64,000 nucleotides of DNA from Plantago ovata (taxonomy: Eukaryota > Streptophyta > Magnoliopsida > Lamiales > Plantaginaceae). Made by a program: the position numbers and the translations under genes. Below are positions 21,609-32,041 of the stretch, in pieces (within the stretch, counting starts at the first letter, position 1; each line of letters opens with the position of its first letter). The notes below the pieces were generated by a model. That model was not told where the DNA came from. It made no database searches and worked only from the letters and a program-made list of their open reading frames with translations. The stretch lies in contig CM051458.1 of NCBI GenBank assembly GCA_028274465.1, forward strand, positions 34,484,692 to 34,548,691, given 5' to 3'.

Positions 21609-22165
21609 CCTCATCCGACACTCATTTTGACGTAAAATATGCGAAGCTCTCACAGTACTTATTTTAATAAGTTGAGACCTAAAAATTTTCCCAGTGAAAA
21701 TTTTTCATCTCGGTCCGCCTCCTCATCCGACGCTCTTTTTGACGTAAAATATGCGAAGCTCTCACGGTACTTATTTTAATAAGTTAAGACCTAAAAATTT
21801 TCCCGGTGAAAATTTTTCATCTCGGTCCGCCTCCTCATCCGACGCTCTTTTTGACGTAAAATATGCGAAGCTCTCACGGTACTTATTTTAATAAGTTAAG
21901 ACCTAAAAAAATTTCCCGGTGAAAATTTTCATCTCGGTCCACCTCCTCATCCGACGCTCTTTTTGACGTAAAATATGCGAAGCTCTCACGGTACTTATTT
22001 TAATAAGTTAAGACCTAAAAAATTTTCCGGTGAAAATTTTTCATCTCGGTCCGCCTCCTCATCCGACGCTCTTTTTGACGTAAAATATGCGAAGCTCTCA
22101 CGGTACTTATTTTAATAAGTTAAGACCTAAAAATTTTCCCGGTGAAAATTTTTCATCTCGAGCCT
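21609..22165 (+). repeat. Five tandem 112-bp repeats
   Basis: Units start at about 21609, 21721, 21833, 21945 and 22057 with CCTCATCCGAC. Each has TTTTGACGTAAAATATGCGA, CTCTCACGGTACTTATTTTA, and GGTGAAAATTTTTCATCTCG. The first unit is the most diverged. They lie between the convergent antisense gene and pol; 22166-22474 holds nothing else that I can identify. Confidence 0.92.
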
Positions 22166-22474
22166 CTCTAACTTGTTTACCGATTAGCTTCGATAAATAC
22201 TCTGTCTTTCTCCTCCTTTTTTGGCTCCTTATCTCTCAATAACAATTTCATCTGTATAGAATTGCTATCTTAATAAGTATTTGACGGACATCTAGAATGT
22301 TAAGGCCGTAACAAGTTTGCATCAAATTGAATTGTTCATAAGTAGCTGTTAATGAATTTGACGGAAATCATTACAACTCTTTAGACAAATAAAAAGGTTC
22401 AAAAAAGGAAAAATAAAACAAAACATCAAAGTTCCTAGGCGGTTTTCTACCCTCCCATCTTTGTTCTTCTTTCC

Positions 22475-24820
22475 TCAAGTGTAGAATTTCCTCAGGTTCT
22501 TGATGTTCCATGGTCTCTTCCATCCTTTGTCTTCTTCATCTGCTAGCTCGTAGCTGCCATTTGCTCCTGCTTTGGTGATTTTGTATGGCCCTTTCCATTT
22601 TGGCTCAAGTTTGCCTGTTCCATCTTGCTGTGTTGCTTTCCTCAGTACCAGATCTCCCACTTGCAGCTCTCTGTTCTTCACATTCTTGTTGTAGCTTCTT
22701 GCCACCCTGTTCTGGTAGTTTATGATCCTCACTAGCGCAGTACTCCTTAGTTCCTCCAATGTGTCTAGGTCCATAACTCTTGCCTCATGATTGTCTCCAG
22801 GTTCGTAACCTTGTATCCTCAGGGTCTCTACCACTGCCTCTGCCGGTATCACAGCTTCTGATCCATAGACCAAGTGAAATGGTGTTTCTTGAGTCGCTGT
22901 TCTTGAGGTAGTTCTGTATGCCCATAGGACTCCATCTAGCTCATCCACCCAATCTCCTTGGCATGCTTTAAGTCTCTTCTCAATAAGTTCCACCAACGTC
23001 CTGTTGGTTCTCTCCACTTGACCATTTGATTGGGGATAGTAAACAGATGTGAACCTTTGCTCTATCTTCATCTTTTTGCACCACTCTTTGAGCTTTTTTC
23101 CAGAAAATTGTGTTCCATTGTCCGAGACTATAGCTCTTGGTAGCCCGAACCGACACACTATATTCTTCCAAATGAAGTCAAGCACCTTGTTCTCTGAGAT
23201 TGTGGATACCGCCTCTACCTCGACCCATTTGGAGAAATATTCAACTGCTACAATTAGGAACTTCTTCTGCCCCGTTCCTTTTGGTAACGGCCCTACTATA
23301 TCAATTCCCCATCTGTCAAACGGGCATGTGATTATAGTTTGCTTGATCTCTCTGGCTGGCTTTGTGCTTTGCTTGGCATATTTCTGACACTCCGTGCATG
23401 CTTTTGCATATCGAATAGAATCTGCAATGATCTTTGGCCAATAGTATCCTTGTCTTAAAATTTTCTGAGCTAATGACCTTCCTCCAGAGTGATTTCCACA
23501 ACTTCCTTCATGTACTTCTGCCAAAATCTGTTTTGCTTCCAAATTTGTCAAGCATCTCAAGTGAGTACCTGCAAATGATCTCCGGTACAAGTCATTCCCA
23601 ATCATCAAGTATCTTAGTGATCTTGCAACCACTCTCCTTGCATGGTCCTTAATAATCGGGAGCGTTCCCCTAGTCAAGTACCTCCTGATCTCTTGCATCC
23701 AATTATCATCTTCCTCGATGTTCAAGATGAGCTGTTCTTCTACCGTGACGGACGGTTTGGTTTGTTCCATTAGCATTATCCTCCTTGTGTCTATTGCTCC
23801 TGAAGTAGATGCATATTTGACTAACACATCGGCTCTATCATTTTCTCTTCGGGGAATCAACTTCAGCTGGAATTCTTTGAACTCTTCCGCTTCCTCCTTC
23901 AGAAAGTTTAGATAGCTTCTCATACTAGGGTGTGTTGCCTCGAATTGTCCCCGAAATTGATATTCCACCAGCTGCGAATCTGTGTATGCTTCCAAATATT
24001 CTACTCCCAAGGCCTTTGCTATTTTTATCCCATTCAAAAGAGCTTCATATTCTGCCTCATTGTTTGTGATCTTGAAAGGTAGTGTAATAGCAAACTCTAG
24101 TTCTGCCCCTCTTGGTCCAACTAGATACACTCCTGCTCCTCCAACATTTGTCAAAGAAGATCCATCTACTCTTAACTCCCAGCATTCTTTGCTCTCTTGC
24201 TTTTGACTCCTCTCTTTTTCTTTCACCGTTTCATCTTCTGCTTTATTTTCTTGGTTATTTGCAGGGTTCTCAATTAAAGACATGACGGATGCCTTTTTAC
24301 TTTCTTCTTCTTCTGTAACCATGTGTTGTGGTCTTGTTGGGAACTCTACGATGAAGTCCGCAATCACTTGAGCTTTCCTTGCTGACGGAGCTTGGAAATC
24401 TATATCATGCTCACTTAACTCAATAGCCCACTTGGCTAACCTTCCTGAATGTTCTGGTCTCCCTAACACTTGCTTCAGGGGTTCATGTGTAAGTACAATG
24501 ACCTTATGAGCTCGAAAATATGGTTTCAGCTTCCTTGTGGTGTGAAGTAGGGCATAAGCTAACTTCTCCACGTCCAAATATCTTGTTTCTGCCGCCGCCA
24601 ATGCCTTACTGACATAGTAAATGGGCAAGCATTCACTACCTTGCATCCTTACCAAAACGGAGCTGATAGCTTCGTATGTATAGGCTAAGTACAAGTATAG
24701 TGGCTCTCCTTCCAGTGCTTTTGCGAGTAGTGGCGGCGATTGTAGGTAGCTCTTAAGGTCTTCCATTGCTTGCTTGCACTCATCATCCCACACAAAATTT
24801 TCATTCTTCTTTTTATCTTT
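22475..24820 (-). CDS. Tat 1 pol, second part: RNase H, archaeal-type RNase H and integrase
   Basis: The open minus-strand frame runs from just after a TAG (24821-24823) to the stop at 22475. Order: first RNase H (WDDECKQAM, YYVSKALAAAETRYLDVEK), linker, second RNase H of the archaeal type (LRVDGSSLTNVGGAGVYLV, NNEAEYEALLNGI, YTDSQLV), then integrase with the HHCC zinc finger (HEGSCGNHSGGRSL..C..C) and the catalytic D,D,E (WGIDIVGPLP; VSDNGTQF; NGQVERTNRTLVE), and a C-terminal GPYKI segment. These enzymes remove RNA and insert the DNA copy. All key residues that I can check are present. The dual RNase H places the element in Tat. In-frame separation from RT by one TAG is the only visible lesion here. 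Confidence 0.93.
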   Translation of the reverse strand, partial: KDKKKNENFVWDDECKQAMEDLKSYLQSPPLLAKALEGEPLYLYLAYTYEAISSVLVRMQGSECLPIYYVSKALAAAETRYLDVEKLAYALLHTTRKLKPYFRAHKVIVLTHEPLKQVLGRPEHSGRLAKWAIELSEHDIDFQAPSARKAQVIADFIVEFPTRPQHMVTEEEESKKASVMSLIENPANNQENKAEDETVKEKERSQKQESKECWELRVDGSSLTNVGGAGVYLVGPRGAELEFAITLPFKITNNEAEYEALLNGIKIAKALGVEYLEAYTDSQLVEYQFRGQFEATHPSMRSYLNFLKEEAEEFKEFQLKLIPRRENDRADVLVKYASTSGAIDTRRIMLMEQTKPSVTVEEQLILNIEEDDNWMQEIRRYLTRGTLPIIKDHARRVVARSLRYLMIGNDLYRRSFAGTHLRCLTNLEAKQILAEVHEGSCGNHSGGRSLAQKILRQGYYWPKIIADSIRYAKACTECQKYAKQSTKPAREIKQTIITCPFDRWGIDIVGPLPKGTGQKKFLIVAVEYFSKWVEVEAVSTISENKVLDFIWKNIVCRFGLPRAIVSDNGTQFSGKKLKEWCKKMKIEQRFTSVYYPQSNGQVERTNRTLVELIEKRLKACQGDWVDELDGVLWAYRTTSRTATQETPFHLVYGSEAVIPAEAVVETLRIQGYEPGDNHEARVMDLDTLEELRSTALVRIINYQNRVARSYNKNVKNRELQVGDLVLRKATQQDGTGKLEPKWKGPYKITKAGANGSYELADEEDKGWKRPWNIKNLRKFYT

Positions 24821-25960
24821 CTATGATTTCCTCAGTATCTTGAAAAAAGGAAGGTTCTTTTCTGCTGACCTTGAGATGAACCGACTCAGCGCAATGACCT
24901 TTCCTACTAACTGCTGTACCTCATTGTGTGTCCTCGGATGCGGAAGATCTTGTATTGCTCGGATCTTTTCTGGATTTGCTTCTATCCCTCTCTCTGTGAC
25001 CATGTAACCCAAAAATTTTCCTCCTTTTACTCCGAAAGTGCATTTCGCGGGGTTAAGTTTCATCCCATACTTTCTCAAGATAGCAAAACATTTGTTCAAA
25101 TGTACTATATGATCAACTTCCTTCTTGCTCTTTACCAGCATGTCATCCACATAAACTTCCATTGTCTTACCTAGCTCCTCCTTGAACATTTGGTTCACGA
25201 GCCTTTGGTAAGTCGCTCCTGCGTTTTTCAACCCAAATGGCATGACCTTAAAGCAATAAACACCTCCAGCTGCAAAAAATGTTGTTCTTGGGATATCCTC
25301 TTTTGCCATCTTGATTTGGTAAAAGCCTTGATACGCATCCATGAAGCTTAACAAAGCACATCCCGCTGTTGAATCCACAAGCTGATCTATCCTTGGCAAT
25401 GGGTATGGATCCTTTGGACAAAATTTGTTAAGGCGGGTAAAGTTGTTACACATTCTCCATTTTCCCGTTCCTGGTTTCTCTACCAACACAACATTGCATA
25501 CCCAGTTTGAGTATCTTACTTCTTCAATATGTCCTGCCTTTAACAACCTTTCGACTTCTGCTGCAATTATCGCTTCTTTTGCTGGCCCAAAATTCGTCCT
25601 TTTCTGTCTTATATGAGTTATCTTTGGGTCCATGTTCAACTTGTGGACAGCAATGGATGGATCAATTCCTATCAAGTCGTTTGTGCTCCAAGCAAACACA
25701 TCGGCATTCTCCTTGAGACACGCTATTAGCTTACATTCGACTTCCCAATCCATCTCTGTTCCTATCCTTGTTGTTTTCTCCGGATCTCCATCTATGATCT
25801 GCACTTCCCTGATCGTCACTTTGGGTTGTATCTTATTTTGCTGTAAGAATCTCTTCTTTGGAGTTGGAGCGACGGGCTCCTCTGGGATGACCTTGTACTC
25901 CTCTGGATGGATCTCTTCCTCTTTGAGCTCTTCTCTTGCTTTTAAAGCTTCTCCTTTCTT
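24821..25960 (-). CDS. Tat 1 pol, first part: reverse transcriptase
   Basis: The minus-strand frame is open from about 25955 to TAG 24821-24823. It holds the Ty3 RT blocks: VVLVEKPGTGKWRMCNNF, LLSFMDAYQGFYQI, FAAGGVYCFKVMPFGLKNA and the catalytic YVDDM followed by FLGYMVTERGIEANPEKI. The preceding gag/protease frame ends at 25962 in a different phase; a -1 frame change near 25950 would join them (either a true shift signal or a mutation). The stop at the end is in phase with the RNase H frame 28 bases on. RT copies the element RNA into DNA in virus-like particles. Confidence 0.93.
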   Translation of the reverse strand, partial: KKGEALKAREELKEEEIHPEEYKVIPEEPVAPTPKKRFLQQNKIQPKVTIREVQIIDGDPEKTTRIGTEMDWEVECKLIACLKENADVFAWSTNDLIGIDPSIAVHKLNMDPKITHIRQKRTNFGPAKEAIIAAEVERLLKAGHIEEVRYSNWVCNVVLVEKPGTGKWRMCNNFTRLNKFCPKDPYPLPRIDQLVDSTAGCALLSFMDAYQGFYQIKMAKEDIPRTTFFAAGGVYCFKVMPFGLKNAGATYQRLVNQMFKEELGKTMEVYVDDMLVKSKKEVDHIVHLNKCFAILRKYGMKLNPAKCTFGVKGGKFLGYMVTERGIEANPEKIRAIQDLPHPRTHNEVQQLVGKVIALSRFISRSAEKNLPFFKILRKS

Positions 25961-25961
25961 T

Positions 25962-27152
25962 GGTCTTTAGTAAGTGACGGACTTACTTTTCGCTTCTTTG
26001 TTGGTGCTTCTTTGATAACAAACATCTCTCTTTCCTCTCTCGTCTTCCTCTCTCTTGCCTCTTCTTTTGAAAGTGAGTTTCTTCTGACCGAGAGAGTGTA
26101 GCATTCCCAAGCTTGATTTATGTTTCCCACTTCTTGTCCTATTCCAGCTGGAGTAGGAAACTTTACCCTATTATGTAGAGTTGATGCCACTGCCTGAAAA
26201 ACTCTAAGTGCTGGTCTTCCTAGTACCACTTGATAAGAAAACTCAATATCCACCACTAGGAATGGAATATGTCGTGTTACTCTTTGTGGCTTTGTACCCA
26301 GGGAGACTTTCAAGTAAACTCTTCCCAATGGGTAAATTTGCTCCCCTCCGAAGCCAACTAAGGAGCTTCCAACCTTTTCCATTTCTCTGAGATCAACCCT
26401 CATCCTCTTCAACGTCCTTAGCAATATAACATTGACCGAGCTTCCCGTATCAATTAGAACTTTCCTTACCGTGAAGGCTGCGATGTCCGCCGAGACTACC
26501 AATGGCACATCCGGCTCTTCGGTATCTCCATCGCACGGGCTTTGGTTTGGGATCTCGCTGTCGTCGAATGTTATTTTGTTTCCGGCTGAACTTTTTGCAC
26601 TTGGATCTCCATATGCATCAGCAATCTCTCTCAGATATGAGGCTGTTTTTTCTCTTGCTTTCCTTGTGTCTCCCCCTGCTGGTCCTCCTGATATGGCGAT
26701 GACTCCAAACCTTGGCAAGTTATCGTCATCTTCGTCTTCATCCCTTTGTCTTTCCTTGTTCCTCCGACGATGATCTAGTTCTCTACCCTTGCCTTTATCC
26801 TCATACCTCCCCTCTCTATCCTCTTCTTTTCTTTCTTTTCTCTGTCGATCTCTTCTATTATGTCTTGATTGTTCCTCTTTGGCTTCAAACTTTCTCAAGT
26901 AACCATCTCTTACTAATCCCTCTATCTCTGTCTTTAGCCACATACAATCTTCAGTGTCATGACCTTTCCCCCTATGAAACTTGCAATAAAATCCAGAGTT
27001 TTCAGATCTCTCCGAGGGTTGTATAGGCTTTGGCCACTTTATGTTCATCTTCTGCTCAACTATCGATGCCAAGATGTCGGATCTTGGTCGATTCAGAGCT
27101 GTGTAGTATGTGTATCTCTTTGGAGGAGTTCTCTCCCTTGGAAATGGTTTCT
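25962..27152 (-). CDS. Tat 1 gag C-terminus and aspartic protease
   Basis: This frame is cut at its 5' end by the Tekay insertion (TSD at 27153-27157). It begins with EKPFPRERTPPKRYTYY, has a zinc-finger-like CKFHRGKGHDTEDC, a long Arg/Lys/Glu-rich linker, the Tat block FGVIAISGGPAGGDT, then the protease with VLIDTGSSVNVI (active-site DTG) and VVLGRPALR. The protease would process Gag-Pol. Its 5' continuation lies at 34641-36476. The frame ends at 25962; RT follows in another phase. Confidence 0.9.
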
Positions 27153-27157
27153 CGCAT
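27153..27157. repeat. Target-site duplication of the Tekay element (left)
   Basis: CGCAT, repeated at 34636-34640. Confidence 0.95.
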
Positions 27158-29724
27158 TGTAACGGTACCGGTTTTGAAAACAAAAATAATTTCTTGAAAA
27201 AAGATCAAAATAACTTTAGTAGCAACGGTCGGCAATTAATGCCAAGATAATCTTTGACGCTAACGGAAATGAACAATAACCAACGACAACTCAAGTTCAA
27301 AAGAAAGACGAATGAAGACGGTAAAAGTTTATCTCCTTATTTTACAAAAGAAACCCAAGACACCCCAGACCCTTCTCTCAGTCGCTGGCATCCTAGTCAC
27401 GCACATCCTCAGCAGCATCTGGAAGGAAGGAATTTTGAAAACAAAAGAGTGTGAGATAAAGGATCTCAGTGAGGTTCTAAGTTCAAACAGAAAGTAAACG
27501 GTTTTGAAATCAAAATCCTTTTCAGAAAACAAACAAACAGAACAGGTCACATATAACAGAATATCAGAACAGATAGGTTGTAGACCGTTGGTGCAGCCCG
27601 CCTTATTGCTCCTACTCCCAGAATGCCCTTATAACTCCCTCCAGAGGGTGCACAACTCCGGACAGAAACAGAAACCCCCGTGTACTTTGGGGAAACAGAT
27701 CCTACGACCCTAATAGACCTCAGCGACTTCTGCCTCGCGTCTAAAAGGGAATAGACTAGGCCACGATCAAGCAAACCCGATAGTCCTCTACTACCCAAGC
27801 CTACCTAACCATAACCTAATCGACCGGTCACACAGAAACAGAACAGATACAGAACAACAGATACAGATAATTAACACCGAGAGGTGTTCCTGCAGAAAGG
27901 TCAGTCCAGAACAGAGTAGCAGTAAACAGAAATGCAAAAAGTCATACTTAGGACTTATACTTTTACGCGGAAGCATACAGTAAACAGTAGATAGTAATAG
28001 GCACAAACAGTCACATAGCCTTCCAGTTTTCGCAAATAATAGGTTTAGGGGTGAACACTCACCTTAACTTGCGAGCAAAGACCTTCAACAAGAAATGAGC
28101 TTACGGGTTTACGGACAACGGAGAACCTAACAAGAAAGTACTAACACAACTTAGGAGTCGAACAGACGGACAGAAAAAGGTTGAAAAAGGGAATGGTAAA
28201 GTCGGGTTCGAACTCGGGACCTCTAAGTTAGTCAAGCAAGAACCTAACCAACTAGGATAGCAAGTCAAGTCCTTTCTAACTTACAAAACCAGAAACTAAG
28301 TTTAAAACATTTTCAAAAACTCTTTCGATTTTCAGATTCTGGAAATTACCAAAATACCCTCAGGTGGTAAATTGCAAGAAAAACCCTTTTCGAAACCGAC
28401 AGAATAAACTAAACAGAAATTCCAACACTTAACAGTCTTCTCAAAACAACAAGGTTTACGATACAAGCCTACTGTCAGTCAACTACGGTCAAAAGTAAAA
28501 CTGCAAAAAGGTCCTTTAGGTTTTTAAGTTTCCCAAATCAGTCCACAAAGTTTCAAATAATACCAACGGTGTCCAATAATCCTTTCGAGGTCAAACAGGA
28601 AATCAAAGTCAATATTCGAGGTCAAAAGTCACAAGTCCAGCAAACAAAAACTACAATCTAACAACCTAAGTCCCGGTTCTCGGTTCGAAATAAACAACAC
28701 AGTCAGATCGTTCAAGGGCAAAACCGTCCAAGGGTAAAAGGTCCAAATCAGAATACGAGTACGAGTTTAAAAACGAGAGCAGTAGCAAGGAAACGAAATT
28801 TACCTTCGGATCGAATTACAAGTTGAACAAATCTGCAATCGAACAATCGAAAAGAAAAGGGGATTAAACCAAGATTCGAATCGAATTCGAAAGCAAAACC
28901 GAACCCGAACAGAAAGGTTGAACCGACTTACCGACCGAGATCGGTATCAACGGACTCGGACAGAAAGAACCGGCGGCGCGATCGGAGCGGCGCGGACGGA
29001 ATCGACCGGAGTTGACGCGGCGGAACGGAACAGATCAGAGCGGCGGGACGAATCGGCAAGAGCGGCGCGGACGGAGCGGTGAACGGTGGCAAACGGACAC
29101 GGCGAGCGGCGGCAAACGGAACAGATCGATCGAACGGCGGCGGCGCGGCACGCGGACCGGCGCGGCGAGAAACAAACACGGCGGCGCGCGGTCGATTCGA
29201 CAGACGGATCGATCGATCGACAGGGGATCGACACGGCGGCGAACAGAACAGGATGCGCGGCGGCGGCGGCGCGGCGAACGGAGACAAGACGGCGGCGACC
29301 GGAGCAATCAGCGGCGGCGGTGATGAAGAAGATGACAGACGGCGCAGCAGCAGTAAACTCTCTCTCTCTCCCTCTCTTTCTTCTTTCTCTTTTCTCTTCT
29401 TTCTTTCTTTCTTCTTCTAGTTCGTTTCTTGACGGCAAAGGGAGAAGAGGGAGTAAAGTCTGATTAGGGTTAGGGTTGGTCAAAAGGGCCGGTCAACAGG
29501 CCTTTGACTGGGCTCACTAATGGGCCAAAAAGAGGTCAAAATGGTCCAGGCTTCCAGATCGATCCAAACGAAACGAAACGAACTAGCTTACGCGAAAAAT
29601 AATTAAATAATTAACGAATAAATATTTTACTCTGATAATTACTTAACTAAAATAAATAAATAAATAATAAAATAATAAAATAATAATTAAGTAAATAAAT
29701 TAAAAAAAAAAACGGGGTGTTACA
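27158..29724 (-). repeat. Tekay 3' LTR
   Basis: It is bounded by TGTAACGG and GTGTTACA and contains a GC-rich block (about 28960-29330), a CT microsatellite and an AT-rich end. Frames inside it are shadows of biased composition. Confidence 0.95.
28950..29335. other. CpG-rich block in the Tekay LTR
   Basis: About 380 bp dominated by CGG, GCG and GATCGATC words, far above the AT-rich surroundings. The same block is at 33836-34221 in the other LTR. In element sense it lies about a quarter of the way into the LTR from its start. Confidence 0.8.
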
Positions 29725-29745
29725 CTCCACCACCCTTACAAGAAG
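29725..29745 (-). other. Tekay polypurine tract
   Basis: The minus strand reads GTAAGGGTGGTGGAG directly before TGTAACACC, the start of the 3' LTR. Confidence 0.75.
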
Positions 29746-30008
29746 TTTCGTCCTCGAAACTTAACTCGCGTAGAATTAATGAACGTGGAACGGGTAAATG
29801 AAAGTCTTCAAACTTCAAACGCCGGGTCAACGAACACGTTCGCAAGCCAAAGTTAAGAGAATTCGTAAATAACCTAAGGAAGTTAAAGCTTGCCTCTTCA
29901 ACCAGATCGTCCAACTATTACTCCTCAACCAAAAAGTCGGTAATTAAGCTTCAAGTGAATCTATCCTAGCGAAAGAAAAATAGCACGGTAACGGAAAAAA
30001 GAAAAGAC

Positions 30009-31168
30009 TTAGAAGAAGTTTGTCCACGTGAGCGTACCTTTAGCCACACTCGTCGAGGGAGTCTCACGTCCAACCATGCTATAGACTCTTGATTTGGCCT
30101 TCGCACTACTTCCTTGATTCCTTGAAGCGGTGCCTCCAGATCTTCCTTCTTCCATCAGGGAGTTGCGTCGCGGACAATCATTGATCTTATGCTCCTTGCT
30201 TCCACATGCCAAGCATACACCTTGCTTCCTCCAACAGTTCTTCTCCTCATGAGTTGCGCCTCCGCAGAAATTGCAATTTCTTCGAGGTGGTCGTTCAGCA
30301 ATTTCGGACACATGACGAGATCGACTTTTCTGCTCGGTGCGAGAATACTTGGATGGAGAACGACGATCCTTGCTACTTCTGTGATCAGAACTCCTCTTTC
30401 GAGACCGTCGGGGTTCATAGTTCTCGAGTTCTCCCAGACCACTCTCTACCTCAGCAGCTAACTCCACTGCTTTAATGTAGGTGGGCATGTCAGTCCCGAA
30501 CAGGCTGTAACGGATCTCTGAGTTCAGGCCCTTCACAAAATGGCGCACCTTCTCCCTCTCGTCGTTTTGAAAGTGCGGCACGTACTTCAGCAGTCGAGTG
30601 AACTCGGAGTCATATGCGGCGACATTCATATTTCCTTGCACCAAGGCTTGAAACTCATCTCTCCTGCTCTCGCGAACTAGGCGAGGCACGAACTTATCCA
30701 TGAACTCCTTCTCAAAGTTCTCCCAAGTGCGGGCAACTGCTGCTTGTCTCCACCTTGCATCTACGGTCCTCCACCAATTTCTTGCTGCTCCTTCAAACTG
30801 GAAAGCCGCGAGCTCAATCATCCTTTCATCAGGGTAGTGCAAGATCGAGAATAGATTCTCCATGCTCTCCAGCCAAAGCTCAGCTTTGCGGGCATTGGGT
30901 GCCCATCGAACCTGTCGGGATGGAAACGGGCGAAACGTTCCGCAGCCTGATCGATCGTTTGAGTCGGTGGCGGTGGCGGCGGAGCTGGCTGAACAGGTGG
31001 TAGCTCAACGTTGCGTACGCTCTCACTGAAGTTGCCCAAAGCTGCAATGATCCGCTCCACTTGGTCCTGATTGCCAGCGTTGTGGTTGTTGCCATTGTTG
31101 TTGTGGTTGTCGTTGTCATTGGTGTTGCCATTGCCATTGCCGTTGCGGGTGTTGTTCCTTGGAGCCAT
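30009..31168 (-). pseudogene. Tekay gag (one frameshift)
   Basis: ATG at 31168 (MAPRNNTRNGNGNG, Asn-rich) leads into TIDQAAERFARFHPDRFDGHP. A one-base shift near 30895 moves the frame to LWLESMENLFSILHYPDERM, which continues to 30009. It has the retrotransposon Gag capsid block (AARNWWRTVDARW, WENFEKEFMDKFVPRLVRE, EFQALVQGNMNVAAYDSEF) and a CCHC-type knuckle pair (CNFCGGATHEEKNC and CLACGSKEHKINDC). It ends at KGTLTWTNFF, which resembles the very start of the protease, so the deletion that removed pol starts there. Gag packages element RNA. Confidence 0.9.
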
Positions 31169-32027
31169 CCTATCGCAATTAGTCTAAGGTCAGTAACGTA
31201 ATTAACCGTCTTGAGTGAGTCGAACTCCAGGCGTAGACGTAATCTAAGGCACTATCTTAAGTCATCCTAGTGAACGAGCAAGAGACGCGAAAAAGATAAC
31301 CAAAAATGCTAAGGTCAAAGTCAAATCAGGGAGGCAAAAGGAAAAAAAAACAACTAATCACTAAGTAAATCCTCGAGCGTGTCTAACCTAGCATACAAGG
31401 CAGACATAAATTGAACGAAAAGCAACGATAAGGCATAAATAACAAATTCATGTGTTGTAGAAAAGGATCATAAACATTAAGCATGCAATGAAAGTGTTCT
31501 CTCACAAAGTGATCAGTCATTTGACCTCGGTTAACACGAATCACTCAAACAGTCGGCCGCTTGCCAGTGATTTATGTCGACTTTGGTTAAACAATAGATT
31601 ACTGTATGACAGAACCAAGCAAGATCATGCATGAACTTCAACAAGTAAAATAAATGCATATATAAGTGTTTAAACCTTAAAACATGCATCTAGTGACATT
31701 ATGATAACTAAACATACTTTTAAGCAATTACTCGTGCAATTAATAAAAACAATATAATCGTCTTAAAGAAAATAGACAAAGTAACAATCGTAAGCTTGTG
31801 AACTTAATATAGGTTAAACAGAATGAATAGCAAGACAGTTTTGGAAGACGGAAGAGAGAACGGTAGGACAGTTAACAGACGAACATAACGGTTCAGAGTT
31901 ACTGCGGAAGACCAAACTTTAGAAGAGACAGAACGAAAAAGACTCAATCTAATCCAGCGACTTGGACCCTCACACGCACCCCAAAGGCCAGAAGACCCTA
32001 TCCTAGCAAGCTCGAGTTTGAACTCAA
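31169..32027. other. Tekay leader between 5' LTR and gag
   Basis: About 860 bp without a supported frame; AT-rich. It probably holds packaging signals, as in related elements (inference). Confidence 0.5.
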
Positions 32028-32039
32028 GCTCTGATACCA
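32028..32039 (-). other. Tekay primer-binding site (initiator Met tRNA type)
   Basis: The minus strand reads TGGTATCAGAGC two bases from the 5' LTR end, the standard plant tRNA-iMet complement. Confidence 0.9.
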
Positions 32040-32041
32040 AC

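Noticed and set aside
24821..24823. Programmed TAG readthrough between RT and RNase H
   Set aside because: No conserved readthrough context is seen, and Tat elements usually keep pol open here. Mutation is simpler.
29464..29478. Telomere-like TTAGGGTTAGGG
   Set aside because: Only about two units, present at the same place in both Tekay LTRs (also 34374-34388). It is part of the LTR, not a telomeric array.
28928..29483. Long open frames on both strands in the GC-rich LTR block
   Set aside because: Arg/Ala/Ser-rich in every frame and repeated in the other LTR at 33814-34430. They result from the CGG-rich composition.
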